NCBI GenBank assembly: GCA_036652815.1
Contig: JAVVVE010000011.1
Span: 8,105 to 72,104, forward strand
DNA: 64,000 nt
Direction: 5' to 3'
Origin: SZUA-378 sp036652815
GTDB lineage: Bacteria; Bacillota; Clostridia; Lachnospirales; Lachnospiraceae
A program made the position numbers and the translations under genes. Below are positions 42,648-51,067 of this stretch, one piece after another. Each line of letters begins with the position of its first letter. Within the stretch, counting starts at the first letter, position 1. The notes under the pieces were generated by a model. It was not told the origin of the DNA. It did no database searches and worked only from the letters and a program-made list of their open reading frames with translations.

Positions 42648-42685
42648 AAAGGGTGAGGACGGGGCAACCTCTTCTCACCCTTTTT
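42648..42685 (+). terminator. Intercistronic terminator/attenuator
   Basis: AAAGGGTGAG (42648-42657) pairs with CTCACCCTTT (42674-42683), followed by TT. Sitting between the binding protein and the permease genes, it would make the binding protein more abundant than the membrane subunits. Confidence 0.88.
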
Positions 42686-42715
42686 ATAGAAAAAATGAAA
42701 GGAGCATGGTAAGAT

Positions 42716-43558
42716 ATGCAAAAGACATTAAAAAAATATTTTGTGGTCTTTACAGTACCAACCCTCATCGCTTTTTGTTTTGCGTTTATAGTTCCATTTG
42801 CAATGGGATTGTATTTATCTTTTTGCAAATTCACAACAGTTACCAATGCAAAATTTATAGGATTTGATAATTATATTCAGGCTTTTGCAAAACCGGATTT
42901 TGTTAACTCCATGTGGTTTACGATTAAATTTGCAGTGGTTGCGATTTTAACCATTAATGTATTTGCGTTTGCTTTATCATTATTATTAACGAAGAAAATA
43001 AAAGGAACCAATATATTCAGAACGGTCTTTTTTATGCCCAACTTAATCGGTGGTATTATTCTGGGCTATATATGGCAGTCTATGATTAATGCACTTTTAG
43101 TAAACTATGGCACAACATTAGTTGCCAATGCAAAGTTTGGGTTTATTGGATTGGTAGTGCTGATGAATTGGCAACTGATTGGATATATGATGATTATCTA
43201 TATCGCCGGTCTTCAGAATGTTCCTATGGATCTCATTGAAGCGGCCGAAATCGACGGAGCTACCGGTTGGCAGACCTTACTTAAAATCAAGATACCGATG
43301 GTTATGCCATCTATTTCCATCTGTTTATTCTTAACATTATCAAATTGCTTCAAGTTATTTGATCAGAACTTAGCTTTAACAGCAGGGGCACCTTCTAAGA
43401 AAACAGCGATGATGGCACTTGATATCTACAATACCTTTTATGGGAGAGTCGGATTTGAAGGTGTTGGTCAGGCCAAAGCGGTTATGTTCTTTATCCTTGT
43501 GGCAGTGATTGCCATTACACAATTAGTAGTTACAAGAAGTAAGGAGGTAGAACAATAA
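42716..43558 (+). CDS. Sugar ABC transporter permease (MalF-like)
   Basis: A 280-residue membrane protein with six helices. The EAA loop LIEAAEIDGATGWQTLLKIKIPMVMPS, which docks the ATPase subunit, is intact. It belongs to the carbohydrate uptake CUT1 type and partners the next gene. An AAAGGAG box precedes the ATG. Its stop codon overlaps the next ATG by one base. Confidence 0.94.
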   Translation: MQKTLKKYFVVFTVPTLIAFCFAFIVPFAMGLYLSFCKFTTVTNAKFIGFDNYIQAFAKPDFVNSMWFTIKFAVVAILTINVFAFALSLLLTKKIKGTNIFRTVFFMPNLIGGIILGYIWQSMINALLVNYGTTLVANAKFGFIGLVVLMNWQLIGYMMIIYIAGLQNVPMDLIEAAEIDGATGWQTLLKIKIPMVMPSISICLFLTLSNCFKLFDQNLALTAGAPSKKTAMMALDIYNTFYGRVGFEGVGQAKAVMFFILVAVIAITQLVVTRSKEVEQ

Positions 43559-44409
43559 TGAAAGCGAAGACGAAAGAAGGCAGAACTTCTAATCTAATAG
43601 GATTCATTACACTTTGCATTTTAGTTGTTGTTTTTCTGGTTCCTATTTTCTTTATTGTGGTAAACTCTTTTAAAGGAAAATTATATATCAGTGATGATCC
43701 TTTTGCATTGCCAACAGCAGTAACCTTTGCAGGTTTTACTAATTATGCCAATGGGATAGCAAAGACTAATTTCTTCTCGGCATTTGGATGCTCTTTGTTT
43801 ATTACCGTGTTTTCAGTAATAGCCATTGTATTCTTTACTTCTATGACGGCTTACTATATTACGAGAGTAAAATCAAAGCTAACCACAGGCATCTACTATA
43901 TGTTTGCCTTTTCGATGATTGTACCTTTCCAGATGGTTATGTTTACGATGTCAAAATTAGCGAATATGTGCCACTTGAATAATCCGGTCGGTATGGTTAT
44001 ACTATATTTGGGATTTGGAGCCGGATTATCTGTATTTATGTTTAGTGGATTTGTTAAATCGATTCCGATAGAGATAGAAGAAGCTGCTATGATAGACGGT
44101 TGTAATCCACTTCAGACATTCTTTAGAGTGGTAATGCCGATTCTGAAACCTACAGCGATTACAGTAGCAATCTTAAATGCAATGTGGATATGGAATGATT
44201 ATTTGCTGCCATATCTGGTGATTGGGATTAGTACCAAATATAAAACCATTCCGGTAGTAGTACAATATCTGGTTGGCTCTTATGGAGCAAAAGATATGGG
44301 TGCTATGATGGCATTGCTGGTACTTGCGATTATTCCTATTATTATCTTTTACTTAGCATGTCAGAAGTACATTATTGAAGGAGTCGTTGCCGGTGCGGTT
44401 AAGGGATAA
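43558..44409 (+). CDS. Sugar ABC transporter permease (MalG-like)
   Basis: A 283-residue six-helix permease with EAA loop EIEEAAMIDGCNPLQTFFRVVMPILKP. It is the second half of the CUT1 channel, translationally coupled to the MalF-like gene. A third, malQ, follows 11 bases later, which ties the imported sugar to alpha-1,4-glucan metabolism. Confidence 0.94.
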   Translation: MKAKTKEGRTSNLIGFITLCILVVVFLVPIFFIVVNSFKGKLYISDDPFALPTAVTFAGFTNYANGIAKTNFFSAFGCSLFITVFSVIAIVFFTSMTAYYITRVKSKLTTGIYYMFAFSMIVPFQMVMFTMSKLANMCHLNNPVGMVILYLGFGAGLSVFMFSGFVKSIPIEIEEAAMIDGCNPLQTFFRVVMPILKPTAITVAILNAMWIWNDYLLPYLVIGISTKYKTIPVVVQYLVGSYGAKDMGAMMALLVLAIIPIIIFYLACQKYIIEGVVAGAVKG

Positions 44410-44420
44410 GGAGAATTATT

Positions 44421-45917
44421 ATGAGAAGAAGCGGTATCTTAATGCCGATTTCGAGTTTACCATCACGATATGGCATTGGCAGTTTTTCAAAAGAAGCATA
44501 TCGGTATCTTGATTTTTTGAAGAAGGCAGGGCAGAGCTATTGGCAGATACTGCCTTTGGGACCTACCGGATATGGAGATTCACCGTATCAGTCTTTTTCT
44601 ACTTTTGCAGGCAATCCATATTTTATTGATTTGGATACCTTGGTAGAAGAAGGATATTTGACCAAAGCAGCATGTAGAAAGTGTGATTTTGGAGACAACG
44701 AGGAATCGATTGATTACGAGCTGCTCTATCGCAGCAGATTCAATTTATTGTATCAGGCTTATGAAAAGAGTGACATAGGAAAAAAGGAAGAGTTTCAGTC
44801 ATTTATTCGGGAAAATCATTTTTGGTTGGATGATTATGCACTATTTATGTCAATTAAGAACGCTGAACATGGTAAGAGTTTTATTGAATGGGAAGAGCCT
44901 ATCAAAAAAAGAGACCCGGAAACGATAGCCCGCTATCGGGAACAATATGCAATAGAGATAGAGTTCTACCAATTTCAACAATTTGAATTTTCTAAGCAAT
45001 GGGAAAAATTAAAAAAGTATGCAAATGATCTACACATAGAAATTATCGGGGATATTCCGATTTATGTTGCTTTTGACAGTGCAGACACCTGGGCTAATCC
45101 TGAACTATTTCAATTTGATCAAAATCTAACACCACTTGCAGTGGCAGGATGCCCACCGGATGCATTTTCGGAAACGGGACAACTTTGGGGGAATCCACTC
45201 TATCGATGGGATTATCATAAAAAAACAGGCTATGAATGGTGGATGAAACGAATCGCTTATAGCTATAAGCTGTATGATGTAGTACGGATTGATCATTTTA
45301 GAGGGTTTGATGAGTATTATGCGATACCTTACGGACATCTGACCGCAGAACATGGGAAGTGGAAGAAGGGTCCGGGACTGGATTTTTTCAAAGTTATGAA
45401 AGCTACGCTGGGTACGAAAAGAGTCATAGCAGAGGATCTGGGATTCCTAACCCCGAGTGTTTTAAAATTAGTAAAGGATTCGGGATATCCCGGTATGAAG
45501 ATATTACAGTTTGCCTTTGATTCCAGAGAGGAAAGTGATTACCTGCCACATAATTATGTGCGCAACAGTGTTGTATATACAGGGACTCATGATAATGACA
45601 CAACTGTCAGCTGGTATCAAAAGCTGGATAAAGCAGATAAAAAATTAGCTAAGACTTACTTAGATATACAAGATGATACTCATGTCACATGGACTTTTAT
45701 TAAAGCGGCATTAGCGAGTGTGTCAGAGACTGCGATTATTCCGATGCAGGATTATCTGGAACTGGATGATACGGCAAGGATTAACACGCCATCTACGCTG
45801 GGTAATAACTGGAAGTGGCGAATGAAGAAGGACGCTATGCGAGCACCGCTTGCCGGACAAATCAGAGAATTAACACGAATATACAGCCGGTTGTATGAAG
45901 AAGATATAACCTGCTAG
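44421..45917 (+). CDS. malQ: 4-alpha-glucanotransferase (amylomaltase)
   Basis: A 498-residue GH77 enzyme that disproportionates maltodextrins, releasing glucose and longer chains for the phosphorylase. It shows the N-terminal SSLPSRYGIGSFS, PLGPTGYGDSPYQSFS, nucleophile D291 (VRIDHFRG), acid/base E338 (IAEDLG) and D391 (THDND). AAGGAG is upstream. It is the fourth gene of the transporter operon. Confidence 0.96.
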   Translation: MRRSGILMPISSLPSRYGIGSFSKEAYRYLDFLKKAGQSYWQILPLGPTGYGDSPYQSFSTFAGNPYFIDLDTLVEEGYLTKAACRKCDFGDNEESIDYELLYRSRFNLLYQAYEKSDIGKKEEFQSFIRENHFWLDDYALFMSIKNAEHGKSFIEWEEPIKKRDPETIARYREQYAIEIEFYQFQQFEFSKQWEKLKKYANDLHIEIIGDIPIYVAFDSADTWANPELFQFDQNLTPLAVAGCPPDAFSETGQLWGNPLYRWDYHKKTGYEWWMKRIAYSYKLYDVVRIDHFRGFDEYYAIPYGHLTAEHGKWKKGPGLDFFKVMKATLGTKRVIAEDLGFLTPSVLKLVKDSGYPGMKILQFAFDSREESDYLPHNYVRNSVVYTGTHDNDTTVSWYQKLDKADKKLAKTYLDIQDDTHVTWTFIKAALASVSETAIIPMQDYLELDDTARINTPSTLGNNWKWRMKKDAMRAPLAGQIRELTRIYSRLYEEDITC

Positions 45918-45932
45918 ACAGAAGGTATTGTA

Positions 45933-46967
45933 ATGGAAGAGATGACGATTAAAGATATTGCAAGGCTATGTGGAGTCGGAGTCAGCACAGTGTCCAGAGC
46001 CATCAATAATCATCCGGATATTAATCCTGAGACCAAAGAGATGATTATGGATATTATTAAACAGAATAGTTATATTCCTAATAATAGTGCGAGGAACCTC
46101 AAACGAACAGAGGCCAAGTCCATTGCGGTATTGGTAAAGGGAATGTCCAATCTGTTCTTTTCCAAGATGATTAAAGTGATGGAAGAAGAGATTAAAAAGA
46201 AAAAATATACCATGGTATTGCATCATGTGGATTTTAATGAAGATGAAGTGGATGTGGCATTGGAACTGATTAAAGAAAAAAGGCTGGCAGGTATTATATT
46301 CTTAGGAGGATATTTTTATCAGGCAGAGGATAAACTGGAGATGCTTCATGTACCATTTGTACTTAGTACAGTGAGCGGTGCTCCCGGAAACTTTAATCGT
46401 CAGAATTATTCTTCTATCTCCGTAGATGATGAAGGAGAGAGCTTCAAAATGGTAGAACATCTGATTCAATTAGGTCATAAACGGATTGCCATCCTTTGTG
46501 CTGTGTCGGAGGATGAGAGTATTGGTAAGCTTCGTCTGGCAGGCTATCGCAGAGCGTTGACACAATATCATATCCCGCTTGATGAATCACTGATTCAACC
46601 GATGCGTAAGGATATGGAACAATATTCTATGCAGAATGGATATGCAGTTACGAAGCAGATGTTAGAAGAAAACAGGCAGTTTACGGCACTCTATGCGATA
46701 TCGGATATGATGGCAATCGGTGCCTGCAAAGCCATCATGGATAGTGGCAAAAGGATACCGCAAGACTATTCGGTGGCAGGCTTCGATGGTGTTGACATAG
46801 GTGCTTTCTATAACCCATCTTTAACAACGATTCAGCAACCTGTAGAAGAGATGGCGAGAGCTACGGCAAAGCTGCTGTTTCATATTTTATCCAAAAAAGA
46901 AGTGCATCAACATGTTTTGTTCCCGGCAGAACTGGTGGAACGTGATTCTACAGCAATACAACTGTAA
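45933..46967 (+). CDS. LacI-family regulator of the maltodextrin operon
   Basis: A 344-residue repressor with the helix-turn-helix TIKDIARLCGVGVSTVSRAINNHP, hinge helix (NSARNLKR) and a full effector domain (SVAGFDGVDIGAFYNPSLTTIQQP near the end). It is the last gene of the transporter operon, 15 bases after malQ with a GAAGG box, so it is probably autoregulated through the site at 41048-41082. It differs clearly from the LacI protein at 34709-35698. Confidence 0.94.
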   Translation: MEEMTIKDIARLCGVGVSTVSRAINNHPDINPETKEMIMDIIKQNSYIPNNSARNLKRTEAKSIAVLVKGMSNLFFSKMIKVMEEEIKKKKYTMVLHHVDFNEDEVDVALELIKEKRLAGIIFLGGYFYQAEDKLEMLHVPFVLSTVSGAPGNFNRQNYSSISVDDEGESFKMVEHLIQLGHKRIAILCAVSEDESIGKLRLAGYRRALTQYHIPLDESLIQPMRKDMEQYSMQNGYAVTKQMLEENRQFTALYAISDMMAIGACKAIMDSGKRIPQDYSVAGFDGVDIGAFYNPSLTTIQQPVEEMARATAKLLFHILSKKEVHQHVLFPAELVERDSTAIQL

Positions 46968-46993
46968 CAATAACGATAGAAGGATGGAAATTT

Positions 46994-48190
46994 TTACTCC
47001 CTGGATAGTAATCTTTTATAACTGATATCCATTCCAAAGGCACCCAGTGGTGCGGTAATGATAATAGAAAGTACGGCTACAGATAAAACGATTTTGCCAC
47101 ACGGAAGTCCCAGTGCAAGAGGAACAGAGCCGATGGCTGCCTGGACAGTAGCTTTTGGAAGATAAGAAATCACACAAAATAAGCGTTCTTTGTAGTTGAG
47201 CTGTGTGCCAATCAAGCAAAGCATGACTCCGACAGAACGGAAAACCAAAGCAATCAGTATCATGAACACTGCGCCCAGACCGGCTCCCATGGTATAACGA
47301 ATATCAACCGCAGCGCCTACAAGAACGAACAGAATCACTTCCGCAGCCAGCCATAGCTTACCGAATTTTTCGGAAAGTCGTGTGGAAACAAGAGTAACGC
47401 TGCGCATCTGTAGGACACATGCCATGCTCATAACGGCCAGCAATCCGGAGATGGCGATGATCCCGTTCAGCCAGTCCTCAATAGCCAGCATCAAAAAGGC
47501 ACATCCAAGGATAATGATCACTTTGATGCTGTTGCGTATGCCGTGTTTATGTGCATAGTTAGTTTCAAAAAATAAAGCAAGCAGCCATCCGGTGATGGCT
47601 CCGACGGCAATGCCCAACAAAATGGAAATAGGGATATTGACAAAATCCATGACCTTGGCAGAACCACCTTGTGCGATACCCACAAAAGCACCAAATAAAA
47701 CAATGACAAAGACATCATCCAAAGAAGCACCTGCCAGAATCAACTGCGGGATGCTTTTTTTGGTTCCGTACCGGTGCTCCATTAAGTGCACCATTTTGGG
47801 AACAACAACTGCAGGCGAAACAGCACCCAGCACAGCACCCATGATAGCCCCTTCTATTACAGTCACAGAGAGTATCGCAGGTGCCAGCAATATAAATGCC
47901 GCAATCTCAAATAATGCCGGAATAAAGGACATTAAAATCGCAGGACGTCCTACTTTTTTAAGATCACTAATATTGAGCGATAAGCCTGCTTTGATTAAGA
48001 TGATGACGAGTGCGATCTGACGAAGCTGTGCAGAAATATTAAGAATAGAACTGTCCAGTAAATCCAACACATAGGGACCAAGTACGATACCGGTCAGTAA
48101 CATGCCGATGATGCGAGGCAGTTTTAGACGACTGCAGATGGAGGCCATGGCCAGACCAACCAGAAAAACGAGAGCAAGTGATGTTAACAT
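46994..48190 (-). CDS. Cation/proton antiporter (CPA family)
   Basis: A 398-residue membrane protein with about 12 helices of the Na+/H+ exchanger fold. The start is LKLPRIIGMLLTGIVLGP, and the ion-site helix pair is discernible (GAVLGAVSPAVVVPKM and LILAGASLDDVFVIVLFG, with the paired acidic residues). It lacks the TrkA-N/C regulatory domains of KefB. Na+ or K+ specificity is not clear. AGGAGG lies 7 bases before the start. It converges on the LacI gene. Confidence 0.92.
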   Translation of the reverse strand: MLTSLALVFLVGLAMASICSRLKLPRIIGMLLTGIVLGPYVLDLLDSSILNISAQLRQIALVIILIKAGLSLNISDLKKVGRPAILMSFIPALFEIAAFILLAPAILSVTVIEGAIMGAVLGAVSPAVVVPKMVHLMEHRYGTKKSIPQLILAGASLDDVFVIVLFGAFVGIAQGGSAKVMDFVNIPISILLGIAVGAITGWLLALFFETNYAHKHGIRNSIKVIIILGCAFLMLAIEDWLNGIIAISGLLAVMSMACVLQMRSVTLVSTRLSEKFGKLWLAAEVILFVLVGAAVDIRYTMGAGLGAVFMILIALVFRSVGVMLCLIGTQLNYKERLFCVISYLPKATVQAAIGSVPLALGLPCGKIVLSVAVLSIIITAPLGAFGMDISYKRLLSRE

Positions 48191-48254
48191 ATAATTTCCT
48201 CCTAAATATAATTATCCGGCATTGACGCAATTAGAAGCATACGGAACAGAGAAC

Positions 48255-48725
48255 TTAGGCACGGCTGAGCGTTGAGTTGTGGTAGGCAGTGTCATAAGTG
48301 ACATCTTCTAAGAACCAGTCAGGAGCGACAAAGGCATTAGACATAGCTTCACTGGGGAATTCTACCTCGGCAATGATCAGCGGAGCAAAAGGAGCATCAA
48401 AGACGTCTAATTCTATCATAAGTGGCACAGCATGTGAGGTATCTGGTTCCAGGGGAATCAGGTATCTTTTTTTAGTTATGACGGTACCGTCAGCTTTTGC
48501 AATGAGATGCTGATAGGCTTCATCGGTCAGTGGCAGATTGTATTCTTCTCTCGCCATGAGTCCGCTGCCTTTGTAGGTAAGATAATAAGTTTCATCCTCT
48601 CTTCGCACCCGAACAACGGGTTTTGTACACAGATATCCTTGCTCGATTAGATGATAAGGGTAGGAAGAAAGATTTTCCGGTAATTTTTTTATTGTATATT
48701 TTCTTTCGATTTCCATAGGTTTCAT
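48255..48725 (-). CDS. CYTH-domain protein
   Basis: A 156-residue tunnel-fold protein with the N-terminal EIERKYTI (ExExK signature), alternating charged strands (VRVRR, YLTYKG, EVEFPS) and a C-terminal acidic/basic set. CYTH proteins act on triphosphates (thiamine triphosphatase, inorganic triphosphatase or adenylate cyclase class IV). The short form with Lys/Arg in the barrel fits a triphosphatase (inference). It is divergent from the DJ-1 gene. Confidence 0.9.
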   Translation of the reverse strand: MKPMEIERKYTIKKLPENLSSYPYHLIEQGYLCTKPVVRVRREDETYYLTYKGSGLMAREEYNLPLTDEAYQHLIAKADGTVITKKRYLIPLEPDTSHAVPLMIELDVFDAPFAPLIIAEVEFPSEAMSNAFVAPDWFLEDVTYDTAYHNSTLSRA

Positions 48726-48759
48726 GGTTAAGACGCCTTTCCTTTAGGATTGTTTCTAC

Positions 48760-48788
48760 TTGCTTCTTTTTAGAGTATAGCATAAAAT
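48760..48788 (+). promoter_or_regulatory. Promoter of the DJ-1 gene
   Basis: TTGCTT (48760-48765), 17 bases and TAAAAT (48783-48788), about 60 bases before the ATG at 48850. Confidence 0.6.
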
Positions 48789-48849
48789 TAGATTGGATAA
48801 AATAAAGAAGAATCAAATTCATAAAAAACAGAAAATAATGAGGAAAAAA

Positions 48850-49413
48850 ATGAGCAAAGTAGGCGTATTTCTGGCAGCAGGATTTGAAGAGATTGAAGCA
48901 TTAACGGTAGTGGATCTATTAAGAAGAGCAGAGATTGAGACGGATGTCATATCCATAGAAGAGGAACTCTTAGTTACCGGTTCGCATCGCATCAGCGTAA
49001 AAGCAGATATGCGATTATGGGAAGCTGATTTTGACCAGATGGATATGCTGGTACTGCCGGGTGGGATGCCGGGAACCAAGAATCTGGAAGCATGTGAACC
49101 ACTGATGAAGCAGGTGGAGCTCTTTCATCAACAAAAAAAATATATCAGTGCCATCTGTGCAGCACCTCGCATCTTGGGAGAACGCGGCATGCTACAGGAC
49201 AGACGTGCCTGCTCTTTTCCGGATGCAGAATCCTATCTGTCAGGGGCAATCGTAACCAAGCAGGAAGTGGAAGTATCAGAACATATTACGACAGCCAGAG
49301 GAATGGGATGCAGTATCCCGTTTGCATTGGCGATTGTTTCAAGATTGCAGGGAGAAGCAGCAGCACAGACGCTGGCACAAAAGATCGTGTTCAGACAAAA
49401 ATTACCATCATAA
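48850..49413 (+). CDS. DJ-1/PfpI family protein
   Basis: A 187-residue flavodoxin-like protein with KVGVFLAAGFEEIEALTVVDLLRRA, the conserved glutamate (E15 or E16 region) and the reactive cysteine in SAICAAPRILGE. Close relatives include the ThiJ/YajL group with deglycase or redox-protective roles. The exact activity is unknown. I chose the ATG at 48850 behind TGAGGA. Earlier in-frame ATGs at 48793 and 48838 lie in A-rich sequence without a box and would add a non-conserved lysine-rich tail. Confidence 0.92.
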   Translation: MSKVGVFLAAGFEEIEALTVVDLLRRAEIETDVISIEEELLVTGSHRISVKADMRLWEADFDQMDMLVLPGGMPGTKNLEACEPLMKQVELFHQQKKYISAICAAPRILGERGMLQDRRACSFPDAESYLSGAIVTKQEVEVSEHITTARGMGCSIPFALAIVSRLQGEAAAQTLAQKIVFRQKLPS

Positions 49414-49557
49414 TAATCACAAGACCGCTAATACTAAGAGCAAGATAAGTAATGAAATCAACACATATCAAGTGAGAAAGTAATTGCTTATCTTCCAAAT
49501 AGATGAGGATAGCTAACTATCTACAACCAACAACATGATTAGCGGAGGTGAACAACA

Positions 49558-49758
49558 ATGACAAACAGCAAATCAAATAAAACAGTAGTCCCTGAATCCA
49601 AAGCAGCAATGGATCGTTTTAAAACAGAGGTAGCTTCTGAATTAGGTGTAAACCTTAAGGAAGGTTACAATGGAGATTTAACGTCAAAGGAAGCCGGTTC
49701 AATCGGCGGAGAAATGGTTAAGAGAATGATCGCACGTCAGGAAGAGCAAATGAAATAA
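49558..49758 (+). CDS. Small acid-soluble spore protein, alpha/beta type
   Basis: A 66-residue DNA-binding spore protein. The germination protease site lies in KTEVASELGV, and the second conserved segment is NGDLTSKEAGSIGGEMVKRMI. It coats spore DNA and supplies amino acids on germination, so it is evidence that the organism, or its recent ancestor, forms spores. GGAGGTGA is upstream. The 144 bases before it should hold a sigma-G promoter, but I could not identify one with confidence. Confidence 0.95.
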   Translation: MTNSKSNKTVVPESKAAMDRFKTEVASELGVNLKEGYNGDLTSKEAGSIGGEMVKRMIARQEEQMK

Positions 49759-49780
49759 ATTATTTGTAGAAAACTAAATA

Positions 49781-49821
49781 AAGATACCCCATCGATAACA
49801 ATCGTCGATGGGGTATCTTTT
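49781..49821. terminator. Strong terminator between SASP and ECF genes
   Basis: A perfect 15-base stem (49781-49795 with 49805-49819) around a 9-base loop, with TT on the forward side and TTTATTT on the reverse side. It probably serves both converging genes. Confidence 0.9.
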
Positions 49822-50389
49822 AGTCATTATTTTTAAGAGATTTTTGCAGCGGGATCCAGATAATATAAGCGAGGGCACTGCCGATCAAAGCGGTTACTAA
49901 CTGTGTAACAGAGAAGGTAATCTTAGCGGCAGCTAATATCTTAGGTAACATCTCCGGTTTAGGCAGATGTGCGGCGATGCTGCTACCCATAAGAGGTAAG
50001 ATAATCAGGACAACGACAACGCCCATAAAGACAGCTTTCACAACGGAACCCAGTACAAGCCCGGTTGCCAGATGTAGTTTAAACTTACATTTGTTTTCAT
50101 AGTAATAAGTGAAGAATACCAAGATAAGATTTCCCAACATAATAACAGGGAACATAAGAGGTATCGCTGCCATAATCGGAGAGCCGGTGAAGAAAAAGGC
50201 TGTAATCGGGGCGATAATAGACAGTAGGATACCGCTGTAGAGACCGGCACCTAATACGGCGAGAATCAAAGTGGCATTGACAATCGGTCCTGTAATATAA
50301 GGAGAGATGTTCTTAAAGTACTGGCTGCCGATGCAGATAGCTAATAGAAGAGCGGTTGCGGTCAGTTGCTTGGTTGTGATTTTTTTCAT
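49820..50389 (-). CDS. ECF transporter S component, substrate unknown
   Basis: A 189-residue membrane protein with five to six helices and the N-terminal KQLTATALLLAICIGSQYF typical of ECF substrate-binding subunits, then GPIVNATLILAVLGAGLYSGILLSI. It needs a shared energising EcfA/A'/T module, which is absent here. I cannot assign the vitamin or ligand. I chose the ATG at 50389, because the much longer frame from 50611 runs through the TM1266-like gene in another frame. It lies downstream of that gene on the same strand. Confidence 0.85.
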   Translation of the reverse strand: MKKITTKQLTATALLLAICIGSQYFKNISPYITGPIVNATLILAVLGAGLYSGILLSIIAPITAFFFTGSPIMAAIPLMFPVIMLGNLILVFFTYYYENKCKFKLHLATGLVLGSVVKAVFMGVVVVLIILPLMGSSIAAHLPKPEMLPKILAAAKITFSVTQLVTALIGSALAYIIWIPLQKSLKNND

Positions 50390-50429
50390 AATGATAGCTC
50401 CATTCTGCCTGTGAAACAGGCATAGTATT

Positions 50430-50675
50430 TTATTGTTTAGATTGCATAGATTTGGCAGTAATGCCTTGGATACGCCCCAGCTTACCGGATAATGCACTGA
50501 TGGTATCAGGCGGTGCACATACGATAATAGACATAATATTAACTGATTTTTCATGGAACGGAATCCCCATACGCCCGATGATGCAGGAGGCATATTCGTG
50601 CAGAAGATCATTGACCTCAGCGGCGGCAGACAGCTCCTTTACAAAGATTCCGATAATTGCTATTTTATCATCCAC
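50430..50675 (-). CDS. TM1266-like iron-only hydrogenase system regulator
   Basis: An 81-residue ACT/ferredoxin-like small protein: KIAIIGIFVKELSAAAEVNDLLHEYASCIIGRMGIP, then VNIMSIIVCAPPDTISALSGKLGRIQGI. It matches the family named iron-only hydrogenase system regulator after its usual neighbours (HydE, HydF and HydG), related in fold to the NikR effector domain but lacking a DNA-binding part. No hydrogenase maturase gene is present here. The start is a GTG at 50675 with GAGGTGA 8 bases upstream. It is cotranscribed with the ECF S component behind an attenuated leader. Confidence 0.88.
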   Translation of the reverse strand: MDDKIAIIGIFVKELSAAAEVNDLLHEYASCIIGRMGIPFHEKSVNIMSIIVCAPPDTISALSGKLGRIQGITAKSMQSKQ

Positions 50676-50728
50676 GTTATTTTCACCTCTTTTCTTGTAT
50701 TGCTGATATCATGGCAAATGGATTGCAT

Positions 50729-50761
50729 AAAAAAATCTCTTTGCACGGTACACAAAGAGAT
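50729..50761 (-). terminator. Leader terminator before the TM1266-like gene
   Basis: On the reverse strand ATCTCTTTG (50761-50753) pairs with CAAAGAGAT (50743-50735) around a 9-base loop, followed by a seven-T run (50735-50729). It lies 53 bases before the GTG start and about 120 bases after the promoter, with no established gene in between, so it looks like an attenuator. Confidence 0.85.
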
Positions 50762-50886
50762 ATCATTCTTCACATATGATATGTTCTTAGCATCAGGAGT
50801 ACCTTGGCTTCAGTCATTTATTCTTCCGGATAATTATGTGGCTATAGGAACAGGAGTATCCTTTGCTATTTCTATAGGCAATCCCT
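50762..50886 (-). promoter_or_regulatory. Candidate cis-regulatory leader RNA of unknown class
   Basis: The transcribed stretch between the promoter at 50887-50915 and the terminator at 50729-50761. It contains CTATAG repeats able to pair (near 50877-50872 and 50843-50838), an AGGA-TAC-TCCT stem, and CAAAG near 50862, complementary to the terminator 5' arm (CTTTG), so an antiterminator form is possible. A 15-codon frame starting at an ATG near 50817 is also present. I match it to no known riboswitch class. Confidence 0.5.
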
Positions 50887-50915
50887 AGTATAAACACAGT
50901 GGAAGAAAAAGGCAA
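50887..50915 (-). promoter_or_regulatory. Promoter of the TM1266/ECF transcript
   Basis: On the reverse strand TTGCCT (50915-50910), 17 bases and TATACT (50892-50887). Confidence 0.75.
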
Positions 50916-50925
50916 GAAAAAAGTT

Positions 50926-50971
50926 ATAGATTGAGCCGATAACTTTTCATAGATGGAGCCGACAACTTTTC
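50926..50971. repeat. Tandem 23-base direct repeat between divergent promoters
   Basis: Two adjacent 23-base units (50926-50948 and 50949-50971) are identical except at positions 7 and 15. Each contains GAGCCGA and AACTTTTC. They lie between the leftward promoter at 50915 and the rightward trigger factor promoter at 50973. Confidence 0.9.
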
Positions 50972-50972
50972 A

Positions 50973-51001
50973 TTGTATTTAGGAAAGCCTTATGCTATAA
51001 T
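50973..51001 (+). promoter_or_regulatory. Trigger factor promoter with extended -10
   Basis: TTGTAT (50973-50978), 17 bases and TATAAT (50996-51001) preceded by TGC, an extended -10. It lies 66 bases before the ATG at 51068. Confidence 0.82.
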
Positions 51002-51067
51002 CGTAAAATGACTGTGAGTATGGGAAAATAGGAATAGACACAGATATCTGAAGGAGGAAATAGTAAT

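Noticed and set aside
48793..48849. Upstream in-frame starts for the DJ-1 gene
   Set aside because: They add a lysine-rich, A-rich tail not seen in the family and have no ribosome site. The ATG at 48850 behind TGAGGA is better.
50553..50888. 111-residue forward frame over the TM1266 gene start and its leader
   Set aside because: It overlaps a better supported gene and the regulatory leader on the other strand and lacks a ribosome site. Its hydrophobic tail looks slightly protein-like, but nothing else backs it.
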